Origin: an uncultured beta proteobacterium
Lineage (GTDB): Bacteria; Pseudomonadota; Gammaproteobacteria; Burkholderiales; Burkholderiaceae_C
DNA: 64,000 nt
Assembly: GCA_903897925.1 (NCBI GenBank)
Contig: CAIUDG010000106.1
Span: 1-64,000, forward strand
Direction: 5' to 3'
Part shown: one piece after another, positions 43,301 to 51,814 of the stretch
How positions within the stretch are numbered: the stretch's first letter is position 1
Layout: each line of letters begins with the position of its first letter
Notes under the pieces: model-generated
Database searches by the model: none
The model's input: only the letters and a program-made list of their open reading frames with translations
What the model was told of the DNA's origin: nothing
Program-made: the position numbers and the translations under genes

Positions 43301-44407
43301 CTGGCGATTCGCGCCAGCGAAATGACGGTGGCGGGACGCAAAATCAACCACGTGGTGGTCGGCGGCGGGCGTGACGGGCTGCTCTGGCGCGGCAACGTCG
43401 ATGCGGCCGAAATCAATGGCTATGTGGAATACCGGCAGCCCAGCGGGGCCGTGCAGGGGCGGGTCTATGCCCGGCTGGCGCATCTGGTGCTCGGGCAGAG
43501 TGCGGAGCAGGACGTGGCCAACTTGCTGGACCAGCAGCCGGCCAGTATTCCGGCGCTGGATATTGTGGTGAATGATCTGGAGTTGCGCGGCAAAAGTCTG
43601 GGGCGGGTCGAAATTCAGGCGGTCAACATGGGTTCCGGAGCGCCGCGCGATGCTGCGCGTGAATGGCGTCTGAACCGCTTCAATATCAGCACGCCGGAAG
43701 CCACCTTTACGGCTACCGGCAGCTGGGCCAATGTGGCTGCTGCCGCGGGCAGCGTGGCCCGCAGTGTGCGGGAGCGGCGCCGCACCGAATTGAATTTCAA
43801 GCTCGACATCAGCGATTCCGGCGAGATGTTCCGGCGTGCTGGCATGCCTGGCGTGCTGGCCAAAGGCCATGGCAAGGTGGAAGGCCAGGTGGCCTGGCTC
43901 GGCTCGCCGTTCACGCCCGACTATCCGAGCATGACCGGCGGCTTCAATGTGAATGTGGAGACCGGACAGTTTCTGAAGGCGGAGCCGGGCATTGCCAAAT
44001 TGCTTGGCGTGCTGAGTTTGCAGTCCTTGCCGCGCCGGTTGGCGCTGGATTTTCGCGATGTCTTCAGTGATGGCTTTGCGTTCGACTTTGTGCGCGGCGA
44101 CGTGGCCATTGCCGACGGCATTGCCCGCACCAACAATCTGCAGATGAAAGGGGTCAACGCCGCCGTGCTGATGGAGGGCCAGGCGGATATTGACAAAGAG
44201 ACGCAGAAAATCAAGGTGGTGGTGATTCCCGAGATCAATGCCGGCAGCGCCTCGCTGCTGGCCGGCACCATCAATCCGCTGGTTGGCCTGACCACCTTTT
44301 TGGCGCAGGTGATACTGCGCCGCCCCTTGATTGATGCCAATACCCAGGAATTTCAGATTGACGGCACCTGGGTCGACCCCCGCGTCACCAAAGTGGAACA
44401 CCTGTGA
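40340..44407 (+). CDS. yhdP: YhdP/AsmA-like envelope lipid-transport protein
   Basis: 1355 residues. One N-terminal membrane anchor (about 20-45) leads into a very long periplasmic beta-rich region with AsmA-like start (IGELRPWLEQQASQRLGSTV, then RIGSITA) and the conserved C-terminal part (KVVVIPEINAGSASLLAGTI and LVGLTTFLAQ). YhdP is one of the AsmA-like bridge proteins implicated in phospholipid transport to the outer membrane. Length is normal (about 1270-1400). Followed by the nitrilase gene 44 bp downstream, a common betaproteobacterial order. Confidence 0.93.
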   Translation: MTTVISIPSRRLKIFAAVARWALGGLAFAWITLGLVWGGLHFVIVPRIGELRPWLEQQASQRLGSTVRIGSITAKSNGLIPSVELQDVQILDHQGREALHLPAVLAALSPRSAMGGGFEQLYIERPALDVRRSSDGRISIAGLPLSAASSDSSVALDWLFAQTELAVRHGSLRWTDEMRGAAPLELQDVDIVLRNRGRAHSVRIDANPPTGWGARLTLMGKFQQQLFSTHRGDWKNWSGQLFAEAEQVDLAQLRNYLDLGVDLRQGAGAARAWVEVDHQKVTAATADLALQQVVLQAAPRLDVLNLDRVSGRLAVKMLPDGYEYSTQSLAFDTHEGQHWPGGNLLLSLHHGSSAAEQQGTLTADRLDLAAMSTIANRLPLDESVRARLLSLAPQGLVETLQYHWQGALEKPLSFSASGQVTQLGLKAQPDERSGVPGVPGVRGANLKFDFNQKQGHISLALKGGALDFPGIFEKTEVALDQLSGELNWKLDGTRISVDLSQLHFQNTDAQGDAHIKWQTAEVPRGGPAALRFPGVLDLQGSLSRGDVAAIPRYLPQAMNREAREYLQYALLGGAASNVHFKVRGDLARFPFADAKAGDFRISARVQNGSYAYAPAWVMPKDSPQWPVLTQIAGDFLMDHDNLQFSGARGLAAQGTTLSFARTDVVVSKLYTDPVVNVGAEVRGPLAEALALVNASPVGAWTGKALAHATGTGVADYRFKLVLPLDRMDKSTVQGSVTLAGNDFQFAPGVPRLARARGVLAFSESGITVPGIQARALGGEVRVDGGLSVLGGGTTVLSHNTPTALRMQGVVTAEGLRQTPEFGVLAHLAPYLSGSAPYVATVSLRGGFPELQVSSPLTGMALALPEPFAKPADSALLLHLENTAVRASQVPGARLQDQWKLELGQRASVAYLRDVSGAEARVLRGAIAIGLAGDESAPLPAEGVVANVHAEQIDVDAWGAVAAHLTGGTAGVVPGTLSPALMSYMPTSLAIRASEMTVAGRKINHVVVGGGRDGLLWRGNVDAAEINGYVEYRQPSGAVQGRVYARLAHLVLGQSAEQDVANLLDQQPASIPALDIVVNDLELRGKSLGRVEIQAVNMGSGAPRDAAREWRLNRFNISTPEATFTATGSWANVAAAAGSVARSVRERRRTELNFKLDISDSGEMFRRAGMPGVLAKGHGKVEGQVAWLGSPFTPDYPSMTGGFNVNVETGQFLKAEPGIAKLLGVLSLQSLPRRLALDFRDVFSDGFAFDFVRGDVAIADGIARTNNLQMKGVNAAVLMEGQADIDKETQKIKVVVIPEINAGSASLLAGTINPLVGLTTFLAQVILRRPLIDANTQEFQIDGTWVDPRVTKVEHL

Positions 44408-44451
44408 GCGCTACAGTGCCGTACTTGCGCTGGGTCTAAGGAGATCAAAAC

Positions 44452-45267
44452 ATGTTAGTTGCCGCCCTTCAGATGGTGTCTACCGGCCACTGGCCGGACA
44501 ACCTGCAACAGGCACAGCGCCTGCTGCAGGAGGCTGCGCGCCAGGGCGCCGAGCTGCTTGTCCTGCCGGAGTATTTTTGCCTGATTGGCCAGAAAGATGC
44601 GGACAAGCTGGAATTGCAGGAACCCTTTGGTGCCGGGCCGATCCAGCACTTTCTGGCCCGGACCGCGCAAGATCTCGGTGTGTGGATCGTAGGTGGCACC
44701 CTGCCCTTGTCGACACAGCACGCGGACCGGGTTTACAACAGCTCGCTGGCCTTCAGTCCGCAGGGGGCTTGTGTGGCGCGTTACGACAAGATCCATTTGT
44801 TTCGCTTTGACAATGGGGTCGAGCGCTACGACGAGTCGCGGGTGCTGGAGCGCGGTGCTGCGCCGGTGCTGTTTGAGCTGCCTTCGCGGGACGGGCATTG
44901 CTGGCGCATCGGCATGAGTGTCTGCTATGACCTGCGCTTTCCCGAGCTTTACCGCGGCTACGCGGCAAGCGGCATGGACCTGCTGCTGCTGCCGGCGGCG
45001 TTTACCCATACCACCGGGCAAGCGCACTGGGAAGTGCTGTTGCGCGCCCGGGCCATTGAAAACCTGGCCTTTGTGGCGGCGGCAGCGCAAGGTGGCGTGC
45101 ATCCGAATGGGCGCCAGACCTGGGGCCAGTCAATGTTGATTGACCCTTGGGGCACGGTGCTGGCCCAGCAGGCCCAGGAGCCCGGCGTGGTGCTGGCGGA
45201 GCTCGACCCCGCTGTTTTGGGCCAACGGCGCAGCCAGTTGCCGGCGCTTTCGCATCGCTTGCTATGA
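44452..45267 (+). CDS. Carbon-nitrogen hydrolase (Nit1-like, likely deaminated glutathione amidase)
   Basis: 271-residue nitrilase-superfamily amidase with the catalytic triad Glu40 (LPEYF), Lys113 (RYDKIHLF) and Cys158 (SVCYDLRFPELY). The RFPELY context and overall pattern fit the Nit1/YbeM branch, which repairs deaminated glutathione, rather than true nitrilases; this is a family-level inference. A strong AAGGAG ribosome site precedes the ATG. Its stop overlaps the mltA start by 4 nt. Confidence 0.9.
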   Translation: MLVAALQMVSTGHWPDNLQQAQRLLQEAARQGAELLVLPEYFCLIGQKDADKLELQEPFGAGPIQHFLARTAQDLGVWIVGGTLPLSTQHADRVYNSSLAFSPQGACVARYDKIHLFRFDNGVERYDESRVLERGAAPVLFELPSRDGHCWRIGMSVCYDLRFPELYRGYAASGMDLLLLPAAFTHTTGQAHWEVLLRARAIENLAFVAAAAQGGVHPNGRQTWGQSMLIDPWGTVLAQQAQEPGVVLAELDPAVLGQRRSQLPALSHRLL

Positions 45268-46451
45268 GTGGATATGACTCCGCAGGCGGCAAGCGCCACT
45301 GGTTTTGCTGGTCGTTCCTGGCGCTGGCTTTGTTGCTTGCCGGTTGTGGCAGCGTCGTACAGCGACCGGTCGCCGGCTTGCCGCAGGTTGCCGCTGCGGC
45401 GCCGGCGGCCTCCGTGCCGGCGGTGCCAGACAGCGGCAGCGCCGCGCTGCCAGCCGGAACCCTGAACCGTGGCAAGAGCCGCTGGGTGCCGGTGCCCTGG
45501 ACCGACCTGCCGGGCTTTGACCAGGACAACTGGTTCGATGCCTGGGGGGCCTGGGCCAGCAGTTGCGAACGCAGCAGTCCGATCTGGACCAGTGCCTGTC
45601 CCCAGGTGCGGCGCCTGAGCCTGGCCAGCACCGAGGAGCAGCGCGCCTGGCTGCAGCAGAATTTCCAGGCCTACCGGGTGGAGAGCCCGCAAGGCGATCC
45701 GAATGGCATGCTGACTGGCTATTTCGAGCCGCAGCTGGATGCGACACGCCAGGCCGGCGGCGCCTTTACCGTGCCGCTGTACCAGCCGCCGGCCGGGCTG
45801 GCGCAGCGCAAGCCCTGGTTCACGCGCCAGGAAATCGATACCCTGGAGCCGGCACAAGCGGCTTTGCGCGACCGTGTCATCGCTTATGTGGCGGACCCGG
45901 TGGACGCTATGGTGATGCAGATCCAGGGCGCTGGTCGTTTGCGTGTACTGCAGCCAGATGGCTCGTTCCATATGGAGCGGCTGCGTTTTTCCGGCACCAA
46001 TGAGCAACCCTACCGCAGTGTTGGGCGTTGGTTGCTGGACCAGAGCCTGATCAAGGACGCCAGCTGGCCAGGCATCAAGGCCTGGCTGGCGCAGAACCCG
46101 CAGCGCACCCAGGAACTGCTGTGGGCCAATCCGCGGGTGGTGTTCTTTCGTGAGGAGCTGTTGTCGGATCTGGGCGCGGGCACCGGTCCGACCGGCGCCC
46201 AGGGCGTGGCACTGACGCCGCAGCGCTCGATTGCGATAGATCCGGCCAGCATTCCCTACGGCACGCCGGTCTGGCTAGTGTCTGAAGGTGCGCAAACCAG
46301 TTTGCGACGGCTGGTGCTGGCACAAGACACTGGCAGCGCCATTGTGGGTGCGGTGCGTGCGGATTATTTCGCCGGCTGGGGCCCAGACGCTGCAGATTTG
46401 GCAGGACGTTTGCGCCAGGCTTTACAGATGTGGGTTATCTGGCCCAAGTAA
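45264..46451 (+). CDS. mltA: Membrane-bound lytic murein transglycosylase A
   Basis: 395 residues from ATG 45264, overlapping the previous stop. The lipoprotein signal ends in LALLLAGC, so the mature N-terminal Cys is lipidated and the protein sits in the outer membrane. The MltA domain (GMLTGYFEPQLDATRQ) and the C-terminal 3D domain (SIAIDPASIPYGTPVWL, LAQDTGSAIVGAVRADYFAGWG with conserved Asp residues) identify an enzyme that cleaves peptidoglycan glycan strands leaving 1,6-anhydromuropeptides. The upstream open frame overlapping the nitrilase is not used. Confidence 0.95.
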   Translation: MSGYDSAGGKRHWFCWSFLALALLLAGCGSVVQRPVAGLPQVAAAAPAASVPAVPDSGSAALPAGTLNRGKSRWVPVPWTDLPGFDQDNWFDAWGAWASSCERSSPIWTSACPQVRRLSLASTEEQRAWLQQNFQAYRVESPQGDPNGMLTGYFEPQLDATRQAGGAFTVPLYQPPAGLAQRKPWFTRQEIDTLEPAQAALRDRVIAYVADPVDAMVMQIQGAGRLRVLQPDGSFHMERLRFSGTNEQPYRSVGRWLLDQSLIKDASWPGIKAWLAQNPQRTQELLWANPRVVFFREELLSDLGAGTGPTGAQGVALTPQRSIAIDPASIPYGTPVWLVSEGAQTSLRRLVLAQDTGSAIVGAVRADYFAGWGPDAADLAGRLRQALQMWVIWPK

Positions 46452-46508
46452 GAAATTTCCAGTTACTATGTCAGGCGGCTATTTTTCGAAAATACGATTG
46501 GATGATAA

Positions 46509-47468
46509 ATGAGCACCTCGGCAATGCGTGAAATCGACGAGCGGACCAACCTGACTGGTAACAGCATGTTTGAACTGTTGTTGTTCCGCTTGGGCGAAGC
46601 CACCGGAACCCAGAAGCGCGAGCTGTTTGGCATCAACGTTTTCAAGGTGCGTGAAATCATGGTGATGCCGGAGATCACGGCCATGGTGAATGCGCCTGCG
46701 TCGGTGATGGGCGTGGCCAATATCCGTGGGCAAATGATTCCGGTGATCAACCTGCCCCTGATTACCGGCTGCAACCCGACCAAGGGACTGGGCATTTTGC
46801 TGGTGACCGAGTTTGCCCGCACCACCCAGGCCTTTGCGGTGGAAGAAGTCAATGAAATTGTGCGTCTGGAGTGGAAGCAGGTGCTGTCCGCAGAGGGTAC
46901 CGGGGGCGGCCTGGTGACCAGCATCGCGCGCCTTGACGGCAATGCAGAAAATACCCGCCTGGCCCAGGTGCTGGACGTGGAGCAGATTTTGCGTGACGTG
47001 TTCCCAGAGCAGCACAACGCCATCAAGGACGACACCGTCATGCCGCAGGCGTCCATTCCGCCGGGCGCGGTGGTGCTGGCCGCCGATGACTCTGCCGTTG
47101 CCCGCATGATGATCGAGCAAGGTCTCAAGGCGATGAATGTCCAGTACATCATGACCAAGAGCGGCAAGGAGGCCTGGGAGCGCCTGGCTGCCCTGCACGC
47201 CGAAGCGGCGGCGCAAGGCAAGTCGATCCGCGACAAGGTGGCGCTGGTACTGACCGATTTGGAAATGCCGGAGATGGATGGTTTTACGCTGACGCGCAAC
47301 ATCAAGCAGGACCCGCGCTACGCCGGTATTCCGGTGATCATTCACTCGTCGCTGACCGGCACCACCAACGAAAGCCATGTCAAGAGCGTGGGCGCTGACG
47401 CTTACGTGGCGAAGTTTGTTGCGGAAGAACTCGGCAACACGATCCGTAACGTGTTGTTGCGCAAATAG
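46509..47468 (+). CDS. cheV: Chemotaxis coupling/response-regulator protein CheV
   Basis: 319 residues. The CheW-like domain (about 20-165; ELFGINVFKVREIM, MGVANIRGQMIPVINL) links chemoreceptors to CheA. The C-terminal receiver (about 190-315) has the acidic pocket (AADDS), phospho-acceptor Asp250 in LTDLEMPEMDG and HSSLTG as the Thr/Ser switch. CheV may act as adaptor or phosphate sink. It is a lone chemotaxis gene here with no che operon nearby. Confidence 0.95.
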   Translation: MSTSAMREIDERTNLTGNSMFELLLFRLGEATGTQKRELFGINVFKVREIMVMPEITAMVNAPASVMGVANIRGQMIPVINLPLITGCNPTKGLGILLVTEFARTTQAFAVEEVNEIVRLEWKQVLSAEGTGGGLVTSIARLDGNAENTRLAQVLDVEQILRDVFPEQHNAIKDDTVMPQASIPPGAVVLAADDSAVARMMIEQGLKAMNVQYIMTKSGKEAWERLAALHAEAAAQGKSIRDKVALVLTDLEMPEMDGFTLTRNIKQDPRYAGIPVIIHSSLTGTTNESHVKSVGADAYVAKFVAEELGNTIRNVLLRK

Positions 47469-47525
47469 GCGCTGGCTGCCGGCCCCGGGGGCCGTGCAGA
47501 TGATTACACTGTGCATCACCAAAAT

Positions 47526-47544
47526 CCGCTCTTATCCTGAGCGG
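47526..47544 (+). other. Hairpin in the leader of the indolepyruvate oxidoreductase gene
   Basis: Perfect 6-bp stem CCGCTC/GAGCGG with loop TTATCCT, 56 nt before the ATG at 47601. No T run, so a leader structure or weak cheV terminator. The gene has a strong ribosome site AAGGAGA (47586-47592). Confidence 0.4.
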
Positions 47545-47600
47545 GTCGGTTCAAACGTCGCCCACAAGGCGGCATAGATACACATAAGGAGACCCTGGTC

Positions 47601-50600
47601 ATGAACGCACCACTGGACCCAAGCGCTCTGCAGTCGCAGCACAACATCTCGCTCGACGACAAATATTCCCTCGATTACGGACCGGCCTTCATGAGTGGGG
47701 TACAGGCGCTGGTGCGCCTGCCCATGCTGCAGCGCGTGCGTGATCTACAACAGGGGAAAAACACGGCCGGCTTTGTCAGCGGCTACCGAGGCTCGCCGCT
47801 GGGCGGCTACGACCAGGCCCTGGCCCGGGCTGAAAAATACCTGCGCGCGCAACACATCGTATTTCAGCCTGGCGTCAACGAAGAACTGGCGGCCACCGCA
47901 CTATGGGGCACGCAGCAGCTGGGCTTTGCCCCGGCGGGCAGCAATCGCTACGACGGCGTATTCGGCATCTGGTACGGCAAAGGCCCGGGTGTGGATCGTT
48001 GTTCCGATGTGTTCAAGCACGCCAATATGGCCGGCACCACCCCATGGGGCGGAGTGATTGCGGTGGCTGGCGACGACCACATTGCCAAGAGTTCCACGGC
48101 GGCGCACCAGAGTGACCACATTTTCAAGGCCTGCGGCTCACCGGTCTTCTTTCCCGCCAATGTGCAGGAAATTCTGGACCTCGGCCTGCACGCATTTGCC
48201 CTGAGCCGGTTTTCCGGCGTCTGGGCGGGTATGAAGACGATCCAGGAGATTGTCGAGTCGAGTGCTACGGTGCAGGTGGACCCGCAGCGTGTGCACATTG
48301 TCACGCCGAGCGATTTCGCACTGCCCCCGGGCGGTTTGCACATCCGCTGGCCGGACACCGCGCTGGAGCAGGAAGCCCGCTTGTTTGACTACAAATGGTA
48401 TGCCGCGCTGGCCTATATCCGGGCCAACCGGCTGAACTACAACGTGGTGCAGGGCCCGAATGACCGCTTTGGCTTGATGGCCAGCGGCAAGGCCTACAAC
48501 GACACGCGCCAGGCGCTGCACGATCTGGGGCTGGACGATGCCGACTGTCAGCGTCTGGGCATCCGGGTGCACAAGGTGGGCGTGGTGTGGCCGCTGGAGG
48601 CGCAGCTGACGCGTGAGTTCGCCACCGGCTTGCAGGAAATTCTGGTGGTGGAGGAAAAGCGCCAGGTGATTGAATACCAGCTCAAGGAAGAGCTGTACAA
48701 CTGGCGCCCTGATGTGCGGCCTACGGTGCTGGGCAAGTTCAATGAAGTCGACAGTGCCGACCATTACGGTGCCGGGGGCGAGTGGTCGATGCCCAACCCG
48801 AGTGCCAACACCTTGCTGCGCGCCAATGCCGACCTGTCGCCGGCCCTGATTGCACGGGCGATTGCGCAGCGCATCAAGAAGCTCGGACTCGACGCTGACA
48901 CCAGCGCCCGCATCGACGCCCAGCTGGCCATTTTGCAAGCCCAGGAAAATGCCCAGCACACGATTGAGCTGCGGTCCGGTAAGGCGCCGGACCGCCAGCC
49001 CTGGTTCTGTTCCGGCTGTCCACACAACACATCGACCCGGGTGCCCGAAGGCTCGCGCGCCATGGCCGGCATCGGTTGCCATTTCATGACGATCTGGATG
49101 GACCGGGCCACCATCGGTTTTACCCAGATGGGCGGCGAGGGCGTGCCCTGGGTCGGTCAGCAGCCTTTCAGCAACGAGCGCCATGTGTTCGCCAACCTGG
49201 GCGACGGCACTTACTTTCACAGTGGCCTGTTGGCGATTCGCCAGAGCATTACGGCCGGCGTCAACATTACCTACAAGCTGTTGTACAACGATGCCGTGGC
49301 CATGACCGGCGGGCAACAGGTTGGCGAACGGGCCGGCGCCGAGGGCGCCTTGTGGACCTCCGGGCATTCGGTATTGCAAATAGCCCATTCGTTGCGTGCT
49401 GAGGGGGCGGTGAAGATCACCATCGTCACTGATGAGCCGGAAAAATATGCCAACGCCAGTACCCAGGCCGGTCCGAACCAGCTCACCTTGCCGCAAGGTA
49501 TTGCCGTGGAGCACCGAGATGCGTTGGACCGGGTGCAGCGCGAATTCCGTGAAATTGCCGGCACCAGCATCATTATTTACGACCAGACTTGCGCTACTGA
49601 AAAGCGCCGCCGCCGCAAGCGCGGCACGCTGGCCGATCCGGCGCGCCATGTGCTGATCAATGAACTGGTGTGCGAGGGTTGTGGCGACTGCGGTGAGCAA
49701 AGCAACTGCCTGAGTGTGGAGCCGCTGGAAACCGAGTTTGGCCGCAAGCGCCAGATCAACCAGAGCAGCTGCAACAAGGATTTTTCCTGCGTCAACGGTT
49801 TCTGCCCGAGTTTTGTCACGGTTGAAGGCGGCCAGTGGCGCCAGGGGCAGGCGCTGCCAGCCACGGCGCTCGCCGATAGCGGCGACACGGGCATCCTGCC
49901 CGAACCGGTGTTGCCAGACCTGCGCCAGGCGCAGGGCGGCGTCTGGGGCATAGTTGTGGCTGGGGTTGGCGGTACCGGTGTGATCACCATCGGCCAGGTG
50001 CTGGGTTTTGCTGCGCACCTGCAGGGCCTGGGCATCGTGACCCAGGACGCCGGTGGTTTGGCGCAGAAGGGCGGCGCGACCTGGAGCCATGTGTTGATTG
50101 GCGCTACCCAGGACGCCATCCGTACCACCCGGGTCGGTACCGCGGCAGCCGATTTGATTCTGGGCTGCGACCCGATGGTCAGTGCCGGCAAGGAAACCAT
50201 GGCGCGCGTGCGCGCCGGACGCACCCATGTGGCCCTTAACAGCCACAGCGCGCCGAGTGCCAGTTTTGTCCACGATGCGGACTGGGCTAACCCGGGCGCG
50301 CAGTGCATTGCCGACATCGGCAGTGCCGTAGGGGAGCAGCAGCTGGCATTGGTGGATGCGCAGGCTTTGGCGGTGCAGGTCTTGGGGGATGCCATGTTTG
50401 CCAATCCGGTATTGCTGGGCTTCGCTTGGCAAAAAGGCTGGATTCCCCTGACGCTGGCCTCGCTGACGCGGGCCATGGAGCTCAATGGGGTGGCGGTAGC
50501 GCGCAATCTGGCCGCCTTTGCACTCGGGCGCCGCGCTGCGCTGGAGGGGCCGGCGCTGCAGCGCCAGCTCGCGCCGGCCAAAGTGATTGCATTTACGCCC

Positions 50601-51260
50601 CACCAGCGCCCGACCCGGGGCGCGCTGGACACCGTGGTGCAGCGGCGGGTGGCGTTTCTAACCGATTACCAGAATGCTGCTTATGCCCAGCGCTATGCCG
50701 CCTGCGTGGCGCGTGTGCAGGCGGCCGAGTCGGCGCTGGCGGCGGGCGACGCCCTGCCCCTGGCGCATGCCGTGGCGCGCAATCTGTTCAAGTTGATGGC
50801 TTACAAAGACGAATACGAGGTGGCGCGCCTGCACGCCGATCCGCAATTTGCGGCGCGCGTGGCCGGGCTGGTGCAGGGCGATTACCGCCTGTATTACCAC
50901 CTGGCACCGCCGCTGCTGGCACGCAAGAACGAACGCGGGGAGCTGCAGAAGATGCGTTTTGGTGCCTGGGTACGGCCCGTCTTTGTCGTGCTGGCGGCCC
51001 TGCGTGGCCTGCGCGGCAGCGTCTTTGACGTGTTTGGCCATAGCGCCGAGCGCCGCGAAGAGCGCGCCCTGATTGACGAATACCAGCAGGTGATCGAGTC
51101 CGGTCTGTCCACTTTGCGCGGCTCCAACATTGCTGCGCTGGCGGCGCTGGCCCGGGTGCCGGAGCAGATTCGCGGCTTTGGCCATGTGCGGGCGCGCCAT
51201 CTGGTCGCCGCCCGCAGCCAGTGGACGCTATTGCTGGCGCAGTACCGGCGCACCGACTGA
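47601..51260 (+). CDS. Indolepyruvate ferredoxin oxidoreductase family protein (fused alpha and gamma chains)
   Basis: 1219-residue TPP- and Fe-S-dependent 2-oxoacid oxidoreductase, likely decarboxylating aryl pyruvates from aromatic amino-acid breakdown to acyl-CoA. The N-terminal part is the pyrimidine-binding domain (FVSGYRGSPLGGYDQAL, GVNEELAATALWGTQQ). The TPP-binding domain (about 470-670) has GIGCHFM and FANLGDGTYFHSG. A ferredoxin-like cluster region follows (LVCEGCGDCGEQSNC, NKDFSCVNGFCPSF). The gamma domain begins VAGVGGTGVITIGQVLG (about 790). The single-chain form is typical of aerobic proteobacteria. Substrate preference is inferred from family only. Confidence 0.93.
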   Translation: MNAPLDPSALQSQHNISLDDKYSLDYGPAFMSGVQALVRLPMLQRVRDLQQGKNTAGFVSGYRGSPLGGYDQALARAEKYLRAQHIVFQPGVNEELAATALWGTQQLGFAPAGSNRYDGVFGIWYGKGPGVDRCSDVFKHANMAGTTPWGGVIAVAGDDHIAKSSTAAHQSDHIFKACGSPVFFPANVQEILDLGLHAFALSRFSGVWAGMKTIQEIVESSATVQVDPQRVHIVTPSDFALPPGGLHIRWPDTALEQEARLFDYKWYAALAYIRANRLNYNVVQGPNDRFGLMASGKAYNDTRQALHDLGLDDADCQRLGIRVHKVGVVWPLEAQLTREFATGLQEILVVEEKRQVIEYQLKEELYNWRPDVRPTVLGKFNEVDSADHYGAGGEWSMPNPSANTLLRANADLSPALIARAIAQRIKKLGLDADTSARIDAQLAILQAQENAQHTIELRSGKAPDRQPWFCSGCPHNTSTRVPEGSRAMAGIGCHFMTIWMDRATIGFTQMGGEGVPWVGQQPFSNERHVFANLGDGTYFHSGLLAIRQSITAGVNITYKLLYNDAVAMTGGQQVGERAGAEGALWTSGHSVLQIAHSLRAEGAVKITIVTDEPEKYANASTQAGPNQLTLPQGIAVEHRDALDRVQREFREIAGTSIIIYDQTCATEKRRRRKRGTLADPARHVLINELVCEGCGDCGEQSNCLSVEPLETEFGRKRQINQSSCNKDFSCVNGFCPSFVTVEGGQWRQGQALPATALADSGDTGILPEPVLPDLRQAQGGVWGIVVAGVGGTGVITIGQVLGFAAHLQGLGIVTQDAGGLAQKGGATWSHVLIGATQDAIRTTRVGTAAADLILGCDPMVSAGKETMARVRAGRTHVALNSHSAPSASFVHDADWANPGAQCIADIGSAVGEQQLALVDAQALAVQVLGDAMFANPVLLGFAWQKGWIPLTLASLTRAMELNGVAVARNLAAFALGRRAALEGPALQRQLAPAKVIAFTPHQRPTRGALDTVVQRRVAFLTDYQNAAYAQRYAACVARVQAAESALAAGDALPLAHAVARNLFKLMAYKDEYEVARLHADPQFAARVAGLVQGDYRLYYHLAPPLLARKNERGELQKMRFGAWVRPVFVVLAALRGLRGSVFDVFGHSAERREERALIDEYQQVIESGLSTLRGSNIAALAALARVPEQIRGFGHVRARHLVAARSQWTLLLAQYRRTD

Positions 51261-51273
51261 TTTCCAGGCCAGG

Positions 51274-51314
51274 CCCCCAGGCGCGGTGTTTAATGCCGGT
51301 GCCAGGCCTGGGGG
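51274..51314 (+). other. Inverted repeat after the indolepyruvate oxidoreductase gene
   Basis: Perfect 9-bp arms CCCCCAGGC (51274-51282) and GCCTGGGGG (51306-51314) with a 23-nt loop, 13 bp after the stop codon. A possible factor-assisted terminator; there is no T run. Confidence 0.45.
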
Positions 51315-51428
51315 TGTCACTGTGGCGCCTTACAATGGCCCGTTCGCCGTCCCGGCGTGGAATGCCTGCGCGCTGGCCTGTTCTGGGGCGGCTTCCCCTT
51401 TTTTTGACCTGTTTCGTGGAGTTTGCCT

Positions 51429-51773
51429 GTGTTTATTTCTTCCGCATTTGCCCAAACCGCCCCTGCTGCTGCCACTGGCGGCGACATGCAGTCTTTTCTG
51501 ACGGGTCAGGCGCCGTTTTTGCTGGTAATGGTCGCCGTCATGTATTTCATGATGATTCGCCCCCAGATGAAAAAGGCCAAGGAACACCGCACCATGATCG
51601 AAGCCTTGGCCAAGGGTGACGAAGTGGTGACCGGTGGCGGCCTGCTCGGCAAGGTGACCAAGATCAACGACAACATCATTGGCGTCGAAATTGCCAGTGG
51701 CGTAGAAGTGCAAGTGCAGCGCGACGCCGTGGTGCAAGTGCTGCCCAAGGGATCGATCAAGGAATCCAAGTAA
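51429..51773 (+). CDS. yajC: Preprotein translocase accessory subunit YajC
   Basis: 114 residues, single membrane helix (FLLVMVAVMYFMMIRPQMKKAKEHRTMIEAL contains the family core RPQMKKAKEH) and a C-terminal KOW-like beta domain (LAKGDEVVTGGGLLGKV). It associates with SecDF in the Sec holotranslocon. The start is taken as GTG 51429, seven bases after GGAG; a TTG two codons upstream is too close to that site. First gene of yajC-secD-secF. Confidence 0.93.
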   Translation: MFISSAFAQTAPAAATGGDMQSFLTGQAPFLLVMVAVMYFMMIRPQMKKAKEHRTMIEALAKGDEVVTGGGLLGKVTKINDNIIGVEIASGVEVQVQRDAVVQVLPKGSIKESK

Positions 51774-51814
51774 TTCCCGCAAGCCCTGTCATTCATTAGC
51801 GAATAAGCGCGATC

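Noticed and set aside
48138-50603. 821-codon open frame antisense to the indolepyruvate oxidoreductase gene
   Set aside because: Shadow of a strongly conserved gene; no motifs and skewed composition.
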